Source: Hyphomicrobiales bacterium (lineage in GTDB: Bacteria > Pseudomonadota > Alphaproteobacteria > Rhizobiales > Beijerinckiaceae). Taken from it: a stretch of DNA of 7,595 nucleotides. The translations under genes and the position numbers were made by a program. The notes under the pieces are model-generated. The model was not told the origin of the DNA. It saw nothing but the letters and a program-made list of their open reading frames with translations, and did not search any database. Location of the stretch: assembly GCA_015655535.1 (NCBI GenBank), contig JAATEW010000226.1, positions 1 through 7,595 of the forward strand, given 5' to 3'. How positions within the stretch are numbered: position 1 is the first letter of the stretch; each line of letters starts with the position of its first letter. This document shows, in pieces, positions 1-5,292 of the stretch.

Positions 1-550
1 CCGGATTTTTCGGAAAGCAGAAGACGAGCAGGATGAAGAGAAGCCGCGTGCGTGGCGCCGCGATCATTTTGGCGCCTGCTATGGCTGTCAGTGCGAGACC
101 GAGGCTCGACAGAAAGACGTCGGCGAAACGAAGCGCCAGGACATTGCCGCCGGTGAGGCTCCAGAGCGGCGCCATGAAAAGATAATAGAGCGAGGGATGC
201 GCGAGATAGTTCGGTTCGCTCGTCCAAAAGCTGAGGTCATTGGGATCGAGAAGGCGGTAATCGCCATAATGCGGGAACAGCACGGGGGTTTCGGCCATCG
301 CCTTGATGAAGGAGATATGCGCGATCTCGTCATAGCTCGACGGAAAGATAGAATAGAGCGCGACCGCGCTTGCAACGCATATATGCGCCGCCAGCATGAC
401 GGCGAAGAGAATCCCGGCTTCGAGGTTGATCTCGTTGGAGGCGGAGCGAAGCGGTCTCCCGGCAGCGAGCGACAAAGAACAATCCTTTGCGAAGCGGATT
501 TTCGGCACGGGACTTTGGCGCCGGCGCCCTAAGAAAGGGTGAAGCGGCAT
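1..550 (-). CDS. Membrane glycosyltransferase-like protein (GT-C type), 3' end outside window
   Basis: This minus-strand frame stays open from a stop near 625 to the left edge, giving at least 183 codons from an ATG at 550. Around residues 45-70 lies a hydrophobic segment (AGILFAVMLAAHICVASAVA), followed directly by SSYDEIAHISFIKAM and then by NYLAHPSLYYLFMAPLW and further hydrophobic stretches. A transmembrane helix followed by an acidic Asp-Glu pair (about D74-E75) in the first outer loop is typical of GT-C membrane glycosyltransferases that use polyprenyl-phosphate sugars. The family call is inferred from this pattern only, because most of the protein is missing. The start is uncertain: ATG 565, GTG 508 and TTG 475 are alternatives, and the TTG is the one with a good ribosome site (AAGGA, 7 bases upstream). 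A different minus frame at 88-375 is a shadow. It may be a sugar-transferring or unassigned polytopic membrane protein. Confidence 0.6.
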   Translation of the reverse strand, partial: MPLHPFLGRRRQSPVPKIRFAKDCSLSLAAGRPLRSASNEINLEAGILFAVMLAAHICVASAVALYSIFPSSYDEIAHISFIKAMAETPVLFPHYGDYRLLDPNDLSFWTSEPNYLAHPSLYYLFMAPLWSLTGGNVLALRFADVFLSSLGLALTAIAGAKMIAAPRTRLLFILLVFCFPKNP

Positions 551-827
551 GGACCGACAGGGCATGAGCTTGAGCGGCCGGATCGAGAGGCACGCCGCGG
601 CCTTAAGCTCCAGCCTGGATCATGGCCTTAATCTATTAAACCATTGTTTTTATGAGTGATTATGGCAGAATGCCGGGCCTGTTTTTCGCAGTTTCGCTCT
701 ATATGCGGTCTTTATGTTGCGCCGCCGCGGGCGCCATCGATCCTATATGCGACAAGGGCCATTCTTTCTCTCGCCGCCCGCGCCTCCCTTCCGGGGTCTT
801 GCGCGCCGGGCGTTCAGGAGAAAAAAG
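551..827. other. Gene-poor intergenic stretch
   Basis: I see no convincing gene here. Open frames on both strands overlap one another, have arginine-rich shadow-like composition and lack ribosome sites. An AT-rich patch at about 628-662 lies between the divergent membrane-protein gene and the small downstream gene, and is the most likely promoter-bearing part. I could not pick a clear -35/-10 pair. The 9-mer ctatatgcg occurs at 699-707 and again at 743-751. Confidence 0.5.
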
Positions 828-953
828 ATGAGAACGAGATCGAGATCCGCATACACGAACACGCTTGGCCCGGATCTGATTTTCGCGGGCGTGATCCTCG
901 TGGCGCTCGTGATCGGCTTCGGCGTCCGGCTTATCGGATTGATGCTGCCTTAG
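828..953 (+). CDS. 41-residue single-span membrane peptide, hypothetical
   Basis: The ATG at 828 follows AGGAG (816-820) with 7 bases between, a strong ribosome site, so I prefer it to the ATG at 714 in the same frame, whose extra 38 residues look like untranslated composition. The product has a basic N-terminus (MRTRSRSAYTNTLGPD) followed by one hydrophobic helix at about residues 17-38 (LIFAGVILVALVIGFGVRLI) and ends LMLP. The positive-inside rule would place the N-terminus in the cytoplasm with the helix spanning the inner membrane. I do not recognise a family. It lies about 0.5 kb upstream of two double-glycine precursor peptides. Tiny membrane proteins can serve as immunity or accessory factors in such loci, but nothing in this sequence proves a link. 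The stop codon is followed at once by an inverted repeat. Confidence 0.55.
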   Translation: MRTRSRSAYTNTLGPDLIFAGVILVALVIGFGVRLIGLMLP

Positions 954-995
954 CATGATCCCGAAAAATTGCAGACTTTTCGGACAAGATCATGC
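953..995. repeat. Nested palindromic intergenic repeat
   Basis: Outer arms GCATGATC (953-960) and GATCATGC (988-995) are perfect complements, and inner arms CCGAAAA (961-967) and TTTTCGG (977-983) are also perfect. From memory, this gcatgatcccgaaaa...ttttcgg...gatcatgc pattern recurs as a dispersed intergenic palindrome in Hyphomicrobiales genomes. It begins 2 bases before the end of the stop codon of the 41-residue peptide gene, so it could also fold in the mRNA as a 3'-end stabiliser or weak terminator. There is no T tract after it. Confidence 0.7.
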
Positions 996-1098
996 GCTGA
1001 CCAAAAGCCATACAGGATAAAGGTGCCGGCCGGCTGCGATGACGCTTCAGTCATCGAAGCTACCTCCACGCGTAACGACCCTTCCTAAGAGACCTTCC

Positions 1099-1338
1099 AT
1101 GTTCAGAACGGATATGATCGATGCGGCTCCTGCACAGGAGCCTCCCAGTTTTCTTGTCGGTTGCGATGAGCAAGATCGCTGGGTCGCTGTCGAAGTTCAC
1201 GGATTGTGCGGCGGCTATTTCGCCGACCAAGCCGCGGCCCTAAAATTCGCACATGAGGAAACCGGCTGGCGCAAAGACGCCGTGCGCTTCGTGACGCGCG
1301 TCTCGCCGTTTCAAGTTCCGCCTAAATCCCAGATGTGA
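1099..1338 (+). CDS. Conserved-looking 79-residue hypothetical protein
   Basis: The favoured start is the ATG at 1099, with a weak purine-rich AAGAGA about 6 bases upstream. An in-frame ATG at 1039 would add 20 residues but has no ribosome site. The core reads DRWVAVEVHGLCGGYFADQA and then AALKFAHEETGW. This beta-strand, Gly-Gly-turn, helix arrangement resembles small uncharacterised proteins common in Hyphomicrobiales (aromatic-V-A...G..GG.F.....A..FA..E). There is no signal peptide or membrane helix, so it should be cytosolic. Two features are visible: a single cysteine in the LCGG turn and another at residue 22. A GC-rich hairpin lies just past its stop. I cannot assign a function. Proximity to the double-glycine peptide genes may be meaningful or accidental. 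Confidence 0.6.
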   Translation: MFRTDMIDAAPAQEPPSFLVGCDEQDRWVAVEVHGLCGGYFADQAAALKFAHEETGWRKDAVRFVTRVSPFQVPPKSQM

Positions 1339-1344
1339 GGCAGA

Positions 1345-1364
1345 CGCGTGCGAAAGCGCACGCG
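1345..1364 (+). terminator. GC-rich hairpin after the 79-residue gene, possible terminator
   Basis: The arms cgcgtgcg (1345-1352) and cgcacgcg (1357-1364) pair perfectly over 8 bp around an aaag tetraloop, starting 7 bases after the TGA at 1336-1338. There is no following T run, so intrinsic termination is not assured. An RNA-stabilising role is equally possible. Confidence 0.4.
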
Positions 1365-1471
1365 CGCCATTGGGCGGCCGTGTGTCCTCTCGCACTGAGC
1401 CATGACCATGCCGGCACTATCGTGAAGATCAAGGGCGGCTCGCGCGGCCCGCGATCTCAGGGAGAGCAGCC

Positions 1472-1669
1472 ATGTGGAATCGGAGTTCTAAAGCGATCAC
1501 TGAAGCGCATGACGCGCCGATTGAGCTTTCGCTGGACCAGATTGAGCTCGTCAGCGGCGGGCTCAAGATCGAGGGCGTCGATGGCGAGTCCATGGACGAC
1601 AAAAAGCGAGGGACCATCGAAATCATGTCCTTCTCGACGAGCAGTTCCAGCACATCCTCGCATCAGTGA
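1472..1669 (+). CDS. Double-glycine leader precursor peptide 1 (bacteriocin/microcin-like)
   Basis: This 65-residue peptide has GGGAG (1460-1464) 7 bases before its ATG. Residues 1-30 form a leader ending ELSLDQIELVSGG. Counting back from the Gly-Gly (-2, -1), it has Leu at -12, Ile at -7 and Val at -4, the hydrophobic spacing recognised by C39 peptidase domains of bacteriocin ABC exporters. Cleavage after G30 would release a 35-residue core that is acidic to mixed in its first half (LKIEGVDGESMDDKKRG) and ends in a serine/threonine-rich tail, SFSTSSSSTSSHQ. No cysteine is present, so disulfides or lanthionine rings are excluded, though Ser/Thr modification is not. A paralogous leader lies 135 bases downstream (1804-1986). 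No exporter or immunity gene is recognisable nearby. The role could be antibacterial or signalling; the precursor call is firmer than any activity. Confidence 0.7.
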   Translation: MWNRSSKAITEAHDAPIELSLDQIELVSGGLKIEGVDGESMDDKKRGTIEIMSFSTSSSSTSSHQ

Positions 1670-1675
1670 CCAGCC

Positions 1676-1727
1676 TAGAGCGGGATGAGCAAAAGTGTGA
1701 GCGGTTTTGCGCCCGCATCCCGCTCTA
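1676..1727. repeat. Palindromic repeat, left half of a composite element
   Basis: Perfect 12-bp arms tagagcgggatg (1676-1687) and catcccgctcta (1716-1727) enclose inner arms gcaaaa (1689-1694) and ttttgc (1705-1710) with the spacer gtgtgagcgg. The pattern matches, from memory, short palindromes scattered between genes in Hyphomicrobiales. It starts 7 bases after the stop of precursor peptide 1 and could fold as a hairpin in the transcript. Confidence 0.75.
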
Positions 1728-1749
1728 ACTTATTGAATCGCTCACGTTT

Positions 1750-1782
1750 GATGATTTTGGACTGATTCAGTCCAAAATCATC
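1750..1782. repeat. Perfect 16-bp palindrome, right half of the composite element
   Basis: Arms gatgattttggactga (1750-1765) and tcagtccaaaatcatc (1767-1782) are exact reverse complements around a single T at 1766. The motif gtgagcg (1697-1703) in the left half pairs with cgctcac (1739-1745) just before this arm, so 1676-1782 may act as one folding unit. It ends 9 bases before the ribosome site of precursor peptide 2, so it could influence relative expression of the two peptides. A dispersed-repeat origin is likely; a regulatory role is inference. Confidence 0.75.
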
Positions 1783-1803
1783 GTGATCTAAAGGAGAAGC
1801 GCA

Positions 1804-1986
1804 ATGAAACTCTGGACATCATCGAAAGCGCGCGCACGTAAGATCATCGATCGGCGCGAACCGGCCGTTGAATTGACGGCTGAGGAGGTCAAGCTCGTAT
1901 CTGGCGGTGCCGGCGAGCAGAAGCTTAACATCGGATCGGCGACAGGCGGCGCCGGTGCCGGAAAGATATGCTTCAACCCTTTCTGA
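1804..1986 (+). CDS. Double-glycine leader precursor peptide 2 (bacteriocin/microcin-like)
   Basis: This 60-residue peptide has a strong ribosome site, AAGGAGAA at 1791-1798, with GGAG 7 bases before the ATG. Residues 1-35 form a basic leader ending ELTAEEVKLVSGG, with Leu at -12, Glu at -8, Val at -7 and Val at -4 relative to the Gly-Gly at 34-35. The leader resembles that of the upstream precursor, sharing an early W..SSKA and the ELxxxxxxLVSGG end. Cleavage would leave a 25-residue core, AGEQKLNIGSATGGAGAGKI plus CFNPF. The core is glycine-rich, has one cysteine (C56) and ends in aromatic residues. A single Cys allows dimerisation or modification but no internal disulfide. A second Gly-Gly within the core (48-49) lacks the leader consensus. 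Export and maturation by a C39 ABC transporter elsewhere in the genome is inferred. Confidence 0.7.
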   Translation: MKLWTSSKARARKIIDRREPAVELTAEEVKLVSGGAGEQKLNIGSATGGAGAGKICFNPF

Positions 1987-2019
1987 CCCCGGTGGATCGA
2001 AGGCCCGCGAATATCGCTT

Positions 2020-2042
2020 GAACTCAGAGACTTCCTGAGTTC
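2020..2042. terminator. Hairpin between convergent genes, likely bidirectional terminator
   Basis: Perfect arms gaactcag (2020-2027) and ctgagttc (2035-2042) surround a 7-base loop, sitting between the stop of precursor peptide 2 (1986) and the stop of the minus-strand hydrolase (2054). A second small palindrome, gcctaggc (2044-2051), followed by tttt comes immediately after on the plus strand. Placement between convergent genes supports a terminator role, although the T tract is short. Confidence 0.5.
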
Positions 2043-2053
2043 GGCCTAGGCTT

Positions 2054-2737
<684 letters not shown>

Positions 2738-2974
2738 GGAACGGACCTCGTTTTAAGTCTTGCCGGCGTATCTTGCCGCGAAGGGGTAGTGGCTCGTTTC
2801 AGCGAAAGCAAGCGCCGGTTTGGCCCGCGAGCGCGGTGCGTGCCGGTCAGGTGACAAAAGCGATGCAAGCTCCTTGCCATGAGATCGCGATGTGTTCGAC
2901 GCTTTCCTGAAACGCCGCGTAAACCTTTGTCGGGAAGGATCAGGCGCTGAATTCACTCTGACGATCATGCGTCC
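2738..2974. other. Divergent intergenic region, no gene seen
   Basis: These 237 bases separate the minus-strand hydrolase from the plus-strand ferredoxin and should carry promoters for both. Frames crossing it are arginine/serine-rich shadows. I could not pick a convincing promoter pair or operator by eye, and no strong inverted repeat is present. Confidence 0.4.
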
Positions 2975-3304
2975 ATGGCTTTCACAAAGCTTTGCAAACT
3001 CGCCGATCTCCTGCAAGGAGCAAGCGCCGCTTTCGCCCTGGACGGACGCGAGATCCTTCTGCTTTGGCCTTATGACGGTGCGTTGAAAGCCTTTCAGGGC
3101 ACATGTCCGCATCAGGAAATCTCATTGGCCGATGCGCTCTTCGATGGGCGGGTCTTGATGTGTCAAGCGCATCGCTGGGCTTTCAATGGATGCGATGGGC
3201 GAAGCGTCGCGCCGCATTTTTGTCAGCTCGCGCAATATGCGCTGCGCATCGAAGACGGCGGCGTATTGGTCGATGTTGCCTCCGTCGTCCCGCCTGATGC
3301 TTGA
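2975..3304 (+). CDS. Rieske [2Fe-2S] ferredoxin, toluene monooxygenase C-component type
   Basis: This 109-residue protein carries the Rieske cluster ligands in two loops: C44-P-H46 in GTCPHQEISL and C63-Q-A-H66 in LMCQAHRWAFN, with 16 residues between H46 and C63. Two His and two Cys bind the iron-sulfur cluster. CPHQEI followed by C.AH.W.FN.. and a CQLAQYAL segment closely resembles T4moC/TmoC, the soluble ferredoxin (about 112 residues) that passes electrons from a reductase to the di-iron hydroxylase of toluene, alkene and isoprene monooxygenases. Nitrite reductase or dioxygenase ferredoxins are less similar. No hydroxylase, effector or reductase gene is in this window, so it is an orphan here. 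The ATG at 2975 is the first possible one after the in-frame stop at 2948, but the ribosome site is weak. The partner could be encoded elsewhere. Confidence 0.88.
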   Translation: MAFTKLCKLADLLQGASAAFALDGREILLLWPYDGALKAFQGTCPHQEISLADALFDGRVLMCQAHRWAFNGCDGRSVAPHFCQLAQYALRIEDGGVLVDVASVVPPDA

Positions 3305-3352
3305 AAATCTATTCTAGGCTTCCGCATTCGCGGCAGATGTATATTCCACTGC

Positions 3353-3366
3353 AAATACATGTATTT
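3353..3366. promoter_or_regulatory. Perfect 14-bp palindrome, candidate operator
   Basis: AAATACATGTATTT is its own reverse complement and lies in an AT-rich pocket 7 bases upstream of a good -35 box. Its position and symmetry fit a dimeric regulator site controlling the alpha/beta hydrolase gene. The regulator is unknown. Confidence 0.45.
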
Positions 3367-3372
3367 ATATTA

Positions 3373-3400
3373 TTGACTATTTCTATGTACTAAATCTAAT
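3373..3400 (+). promoter_or_regulatory. Predicted sigma-70-type promoter for the hydrolase gene
   Basis: TTGACT (3373-3378) and TCTAAT (3395-3400) each match five of six consensus bases and are 16 bases apart. The -10 box is 26 bases upstream of the ATG at 3427, so the 5' leader would be short. The region is markedly AT-rich compared with the rest of the window, and it follows the ferredoxin stop at 3304, suggesting a separate transcription unit. Confidence 0.5.
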
Positions 3401-3426
3401 GAAGGCGCTCCGCAGCGAGATGTCGG

Positions 3427-4467
3427 ATGAGCCTTTCTTATTACGCGCAAGAGAGTCACGGACCCTTCGAGACATTCGATCTCGGCGATTTCGAGCTTGA
3501 GAGCGGCGACAAGATCCGCGGCCTCACATTGGCCTTTGCGACGTTCGGTACATTGGCGCCGGACAAGTCCAACGCCGTGCTCTTTCCAAGCTGGTATTCG
3601 GGAACGTCCAAAATCCTCGAACAGGCCTATGTCGGCGCCGGACGGGCGCTCGACCCCGAAAAATATTTCATCATCCTCGTCAATCAGATCGGTAACGGGC
3701 TCTCGAGCGCGCCGAGCAACGCGCCATCGCCGTTCAATGCCGCGCGATTTCCGCGCGTCAGCATCGCCGACGATGTCCGGGCGCAGCATCGGTTGATCAG
3801 CGAAAAATTCGGCATCAAGCAACTCGCCCTCGTGATCGGCGGCTCGATGGGCGCTCAGCAGACATTCGAATGGGCGGTGCGCTTTCCAGATGCGGTGAAA
3901 CGCGCTGCGCCCATCGCAGGCACCGCGCGGGTCACGCCGCATAATCGTTTTTTGGTCCAGTCTTTCATTGATGCGATCAGCGCCGACCCGGCTTTCGGCG
4001 ATGGCTGGTATCAAGACGGCGCCGTGCATCGCGGCTTGCGCAACCACGCCCGCGTCTTCGCGGCCTCGGGCTTCACGCAGGATCTCTTCAACAAGTCAGC
4101 GTGGCGCGACCATGGCTTCACGACGACCGACGATTTCATCACGGGCTTCGTCGAAAACCATTTCCTGCCCCAAGACCCGAACAATCTCATCCTGCTCTTG
4201 CGCAAATGGCAGGGGGGCGATTCCAGCCGCGTCACGGACGGCGATCTTGTCGCAGCGCTTGCCCGCATCAAGGCGAAGACCTTCGTCATCGCAATCGATG
4301 AAGATGCCTTCTTCCCGCTGAAGGACATAGCGCTTCAGCAAAAGCTGATCCCCGGCAGCGAATTGAAGCGTGTGTCCTCGATCTGGGGACATCTCGCATT
4401 GTTTGGCACCGACGCCGGATTCAATGCCGCCATCGATCAGCATCTCAACGACTTACTGGCGGCCTAG
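3427..4467 (+). CDS. Alpha/beta hydrolase, homoserine acetyltransferase (MetX)-like
   Basis: The 346-residue protein has the alpha/beta hydrolase fold of the MetX group. The nucleophile elbow is GGSMGAQQ with S140, the acid is probably D293 in DEDAFFPLKD (compare D-x-x-FP in MetX), and the histidine is H322 in WGHLALFG. The N-terminal part, ALDPEKYFIILVNQIGNG, aligns with the MetX segment around YFVICPN, but the MetX signature GSTGPSS is replaced by LSSAPSN. FPRVSIADDVRAQ matches the conserved FP.VSI.D.V motif. The altered substrate loop argues against a true methionine-biosynthetic homoserine O-acetyltransferase. It is better described as an esterase, thioesterase or acyltransferase of unknown substrate, acting in the cytosol. 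It leads a run of four same-strand genes, with 40 bases to the next. The ribosome site before the ATG is weak. Confidence 0.85.
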   Translation: MSLSYYAQESHGPFETFDLGDFELESGDKIRGLTLAFATFGTLAPDKSNAVLFPSWYSGTSKILEQAYVGAGRALDPEKYFIILVNQIGNGLSSAPSNAPSPFNAARFPRVSIADDVRAQHRLISEKFGIKQLALVIGGSMGAQQTFEWAVRFPDAVKRAAPIAGTARVTPHNRFLVQSFIDAISADPAFGDGWYQDGAVHRGLRNHARVFAASGFTQDLFNKSAWRDHGFTTTDDFITGFVENHFLPQDPNNLILLLRKWQGGDSSRVTDGDLVAALARIKAKTFVIAIDEDAFFPLKDIALQQKLIPGSELKRVSSIWGHLALFGTDAGFNAAIDQHLNDLLAA

Positions 4468-4507
4468 CCGCATGACGATCTTTCAACCGCGAAGATGAGG
4501 AACGCAA

Positions 4508-5185
4508 ATGTCAGAGACGCAAGCATCAGACGTACAAATCTCAGATCCGAGGCCCTGCATCGATCCCAATCCGCTGAGCCCCTATGTCGCCTGGGCGGGC
4601 AATCGCAATAAGGATCCGATCCTGTCCGTCTTTAATGGTATCTTCCCGAAAACCGGCAGCGTTCTTGAACTGGCTAGCGGCGCCGGGCTGCACATCAATT
4701 ATTTCGCGCCGCATTTTCCGGAGATCAGGTTTCAGCCCTCCGATAAGGATCTCAGCGTTTTCGAAAGCATCAAGGCGAAGCGTGCCGAGGCTGCAAATAA
4801 GAATATTTCCGATCCCATCGCGATCGATCTTACCGATGAGACGACATGGCCAGATCCGAAAGACGGCCTTTACGATGCTATTTTCGTCATCAATATTTTC
4901 CAGGTGGCGCCCGTGTCGATCGCCGAGGGCATCGCGGCGCTTGGCGCAAAAATTCTGAAGCCCGAGGGCTTCATCGCGATCTACGGCCCCTTCACCTTGA
5001 ACGGCAAGCCGACAACGCCTTCCAATCTCGCTTTCGATGGCGAGTTGCGGGCAACCGCCGTGCCGGACTGGCATTTGAAAGACATAGGCGATCTGGAACA
5101 GGCTGCGAATAAACATGGCCTTGCGTTGAAACAGCGCTTCGACATGCCGGTCAATAATTTCATTCTTCAATTCGCGCGCGCTTGA
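4508..5185 (+). CDS. DUF938 family SAM-dependent methyltransferase-like protein
   Basis: The 225-residue sequence shows the DUF938 signature throughout: AGNRNKDPILSVF at 30-42, the class I methyltransferase glycine motif VLELASGAGLHINYF at 52-66, FQPSDKD at 75-81, the central DAIFVINIFQVAP at 123-135, YGPFTLNGKPTTPSNLAFD at 159-177, and the end motif DMPVNNFILQFAR. Motif I (E-x-A-S-G-x-G) and the acidic residues after it form the presumed S-adenosylmethionine pocket. Length is close to the family norm of about 200-220. No physiological substrate is established for this family to my knowledge. It is cytosolic. The ribosome site GAGG (4497-4500) is 7 bases before the ATG, and the gene begins 40 bases after the MetX-like hydrolase, consistent with cotranscription. 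The long minus-strand frame over it is a shadow. Confidence 0.88.
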   Translation: MSETQASDVQISDPRPCIDPNPLSPYVAWAGNRNKDPILSVFNGIFPKTGSVLELASGAGLHINYFAPHFPEIRFQPSDKDLSVFESIKAKRAEAANKNISDPIAIDLTDETTWPDPKDGLYDAIFVINIFQVAPVSIAEGIAALGAKILKPEGFIAIYGPFTLNGKPTTPSNLAFDGELRATAVPDWHLKDIGDLEQAANKHGLALKQRFDMPVNNFILQFARA

Positions 5186-5224
5186 GCCGATAGGTGGGTC
5201 GTGCGTTACGATCGTAGTGCGTTT

Positions 5225-5253
5225 TTGCCTACCCCGAAACGCTCCGGTAGTAT
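5225..5253 (+). promoter_or_regulatory. Possible promoter before the SDR gene
   Basis: TTGCCT (5225-5230) and TAGTAT (5248-5253) are 17 bases apart in the 107-base gap before the dehydrogenase gene, each matching about four of six consensus bases. A 10-bp palindrome, tacgatcgta (5207-5216), lies upstream, and an inverted repeat, atggtt/aaccat (5252-5257 and 5265-5270), lies just downstream at the expected transcription start. Together these suggest that the last two genes may have their own control. Confidence 0.3.
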
Positions 5254-5292
5254 GGTTGGATTGAAACCATTGCGAGCGGAGCGAAAAGCACG

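Noticed and set aside
88..375. Minus-strand frame of 95 codons at the left edge
   Set aside because: Ser/Arg-rich, out-of-frame reading of the membrane glycosyltransferase-like gene, which reads as a sensible membrane protein in another frame of the same strand.
699..751. Direct repeat of ctatatgcg at 699-707 and 743-751
   Set aside because: Only nine bases and two copies, with no further similarity between flanks; it could be chance or paired -10-like elements, and is not enough for a call.
1335..1688. Plus-strand frame of 117 codons across the first precursor gene
   Set aside because: It has no ribosome site and Arg/Ser-rich composition, and it covers precursor peptide 1, whose start signal and leader motif are convincing.
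1672..1795. Possible insertion-sequence remnant or attachment site
   Set aside because: There is no transposase or integrase fragment, no target duplication and no tRNA nearby. The palindromes fit small dispersed intergenic repeats better.
3370..4047. Minus-strand frame of about 225 codons
   Set aside because: It overlaps the MetX-like hydrolase gene and its promoter; the plus-strand protein has an intact catalytic triad, so this is a shadow.
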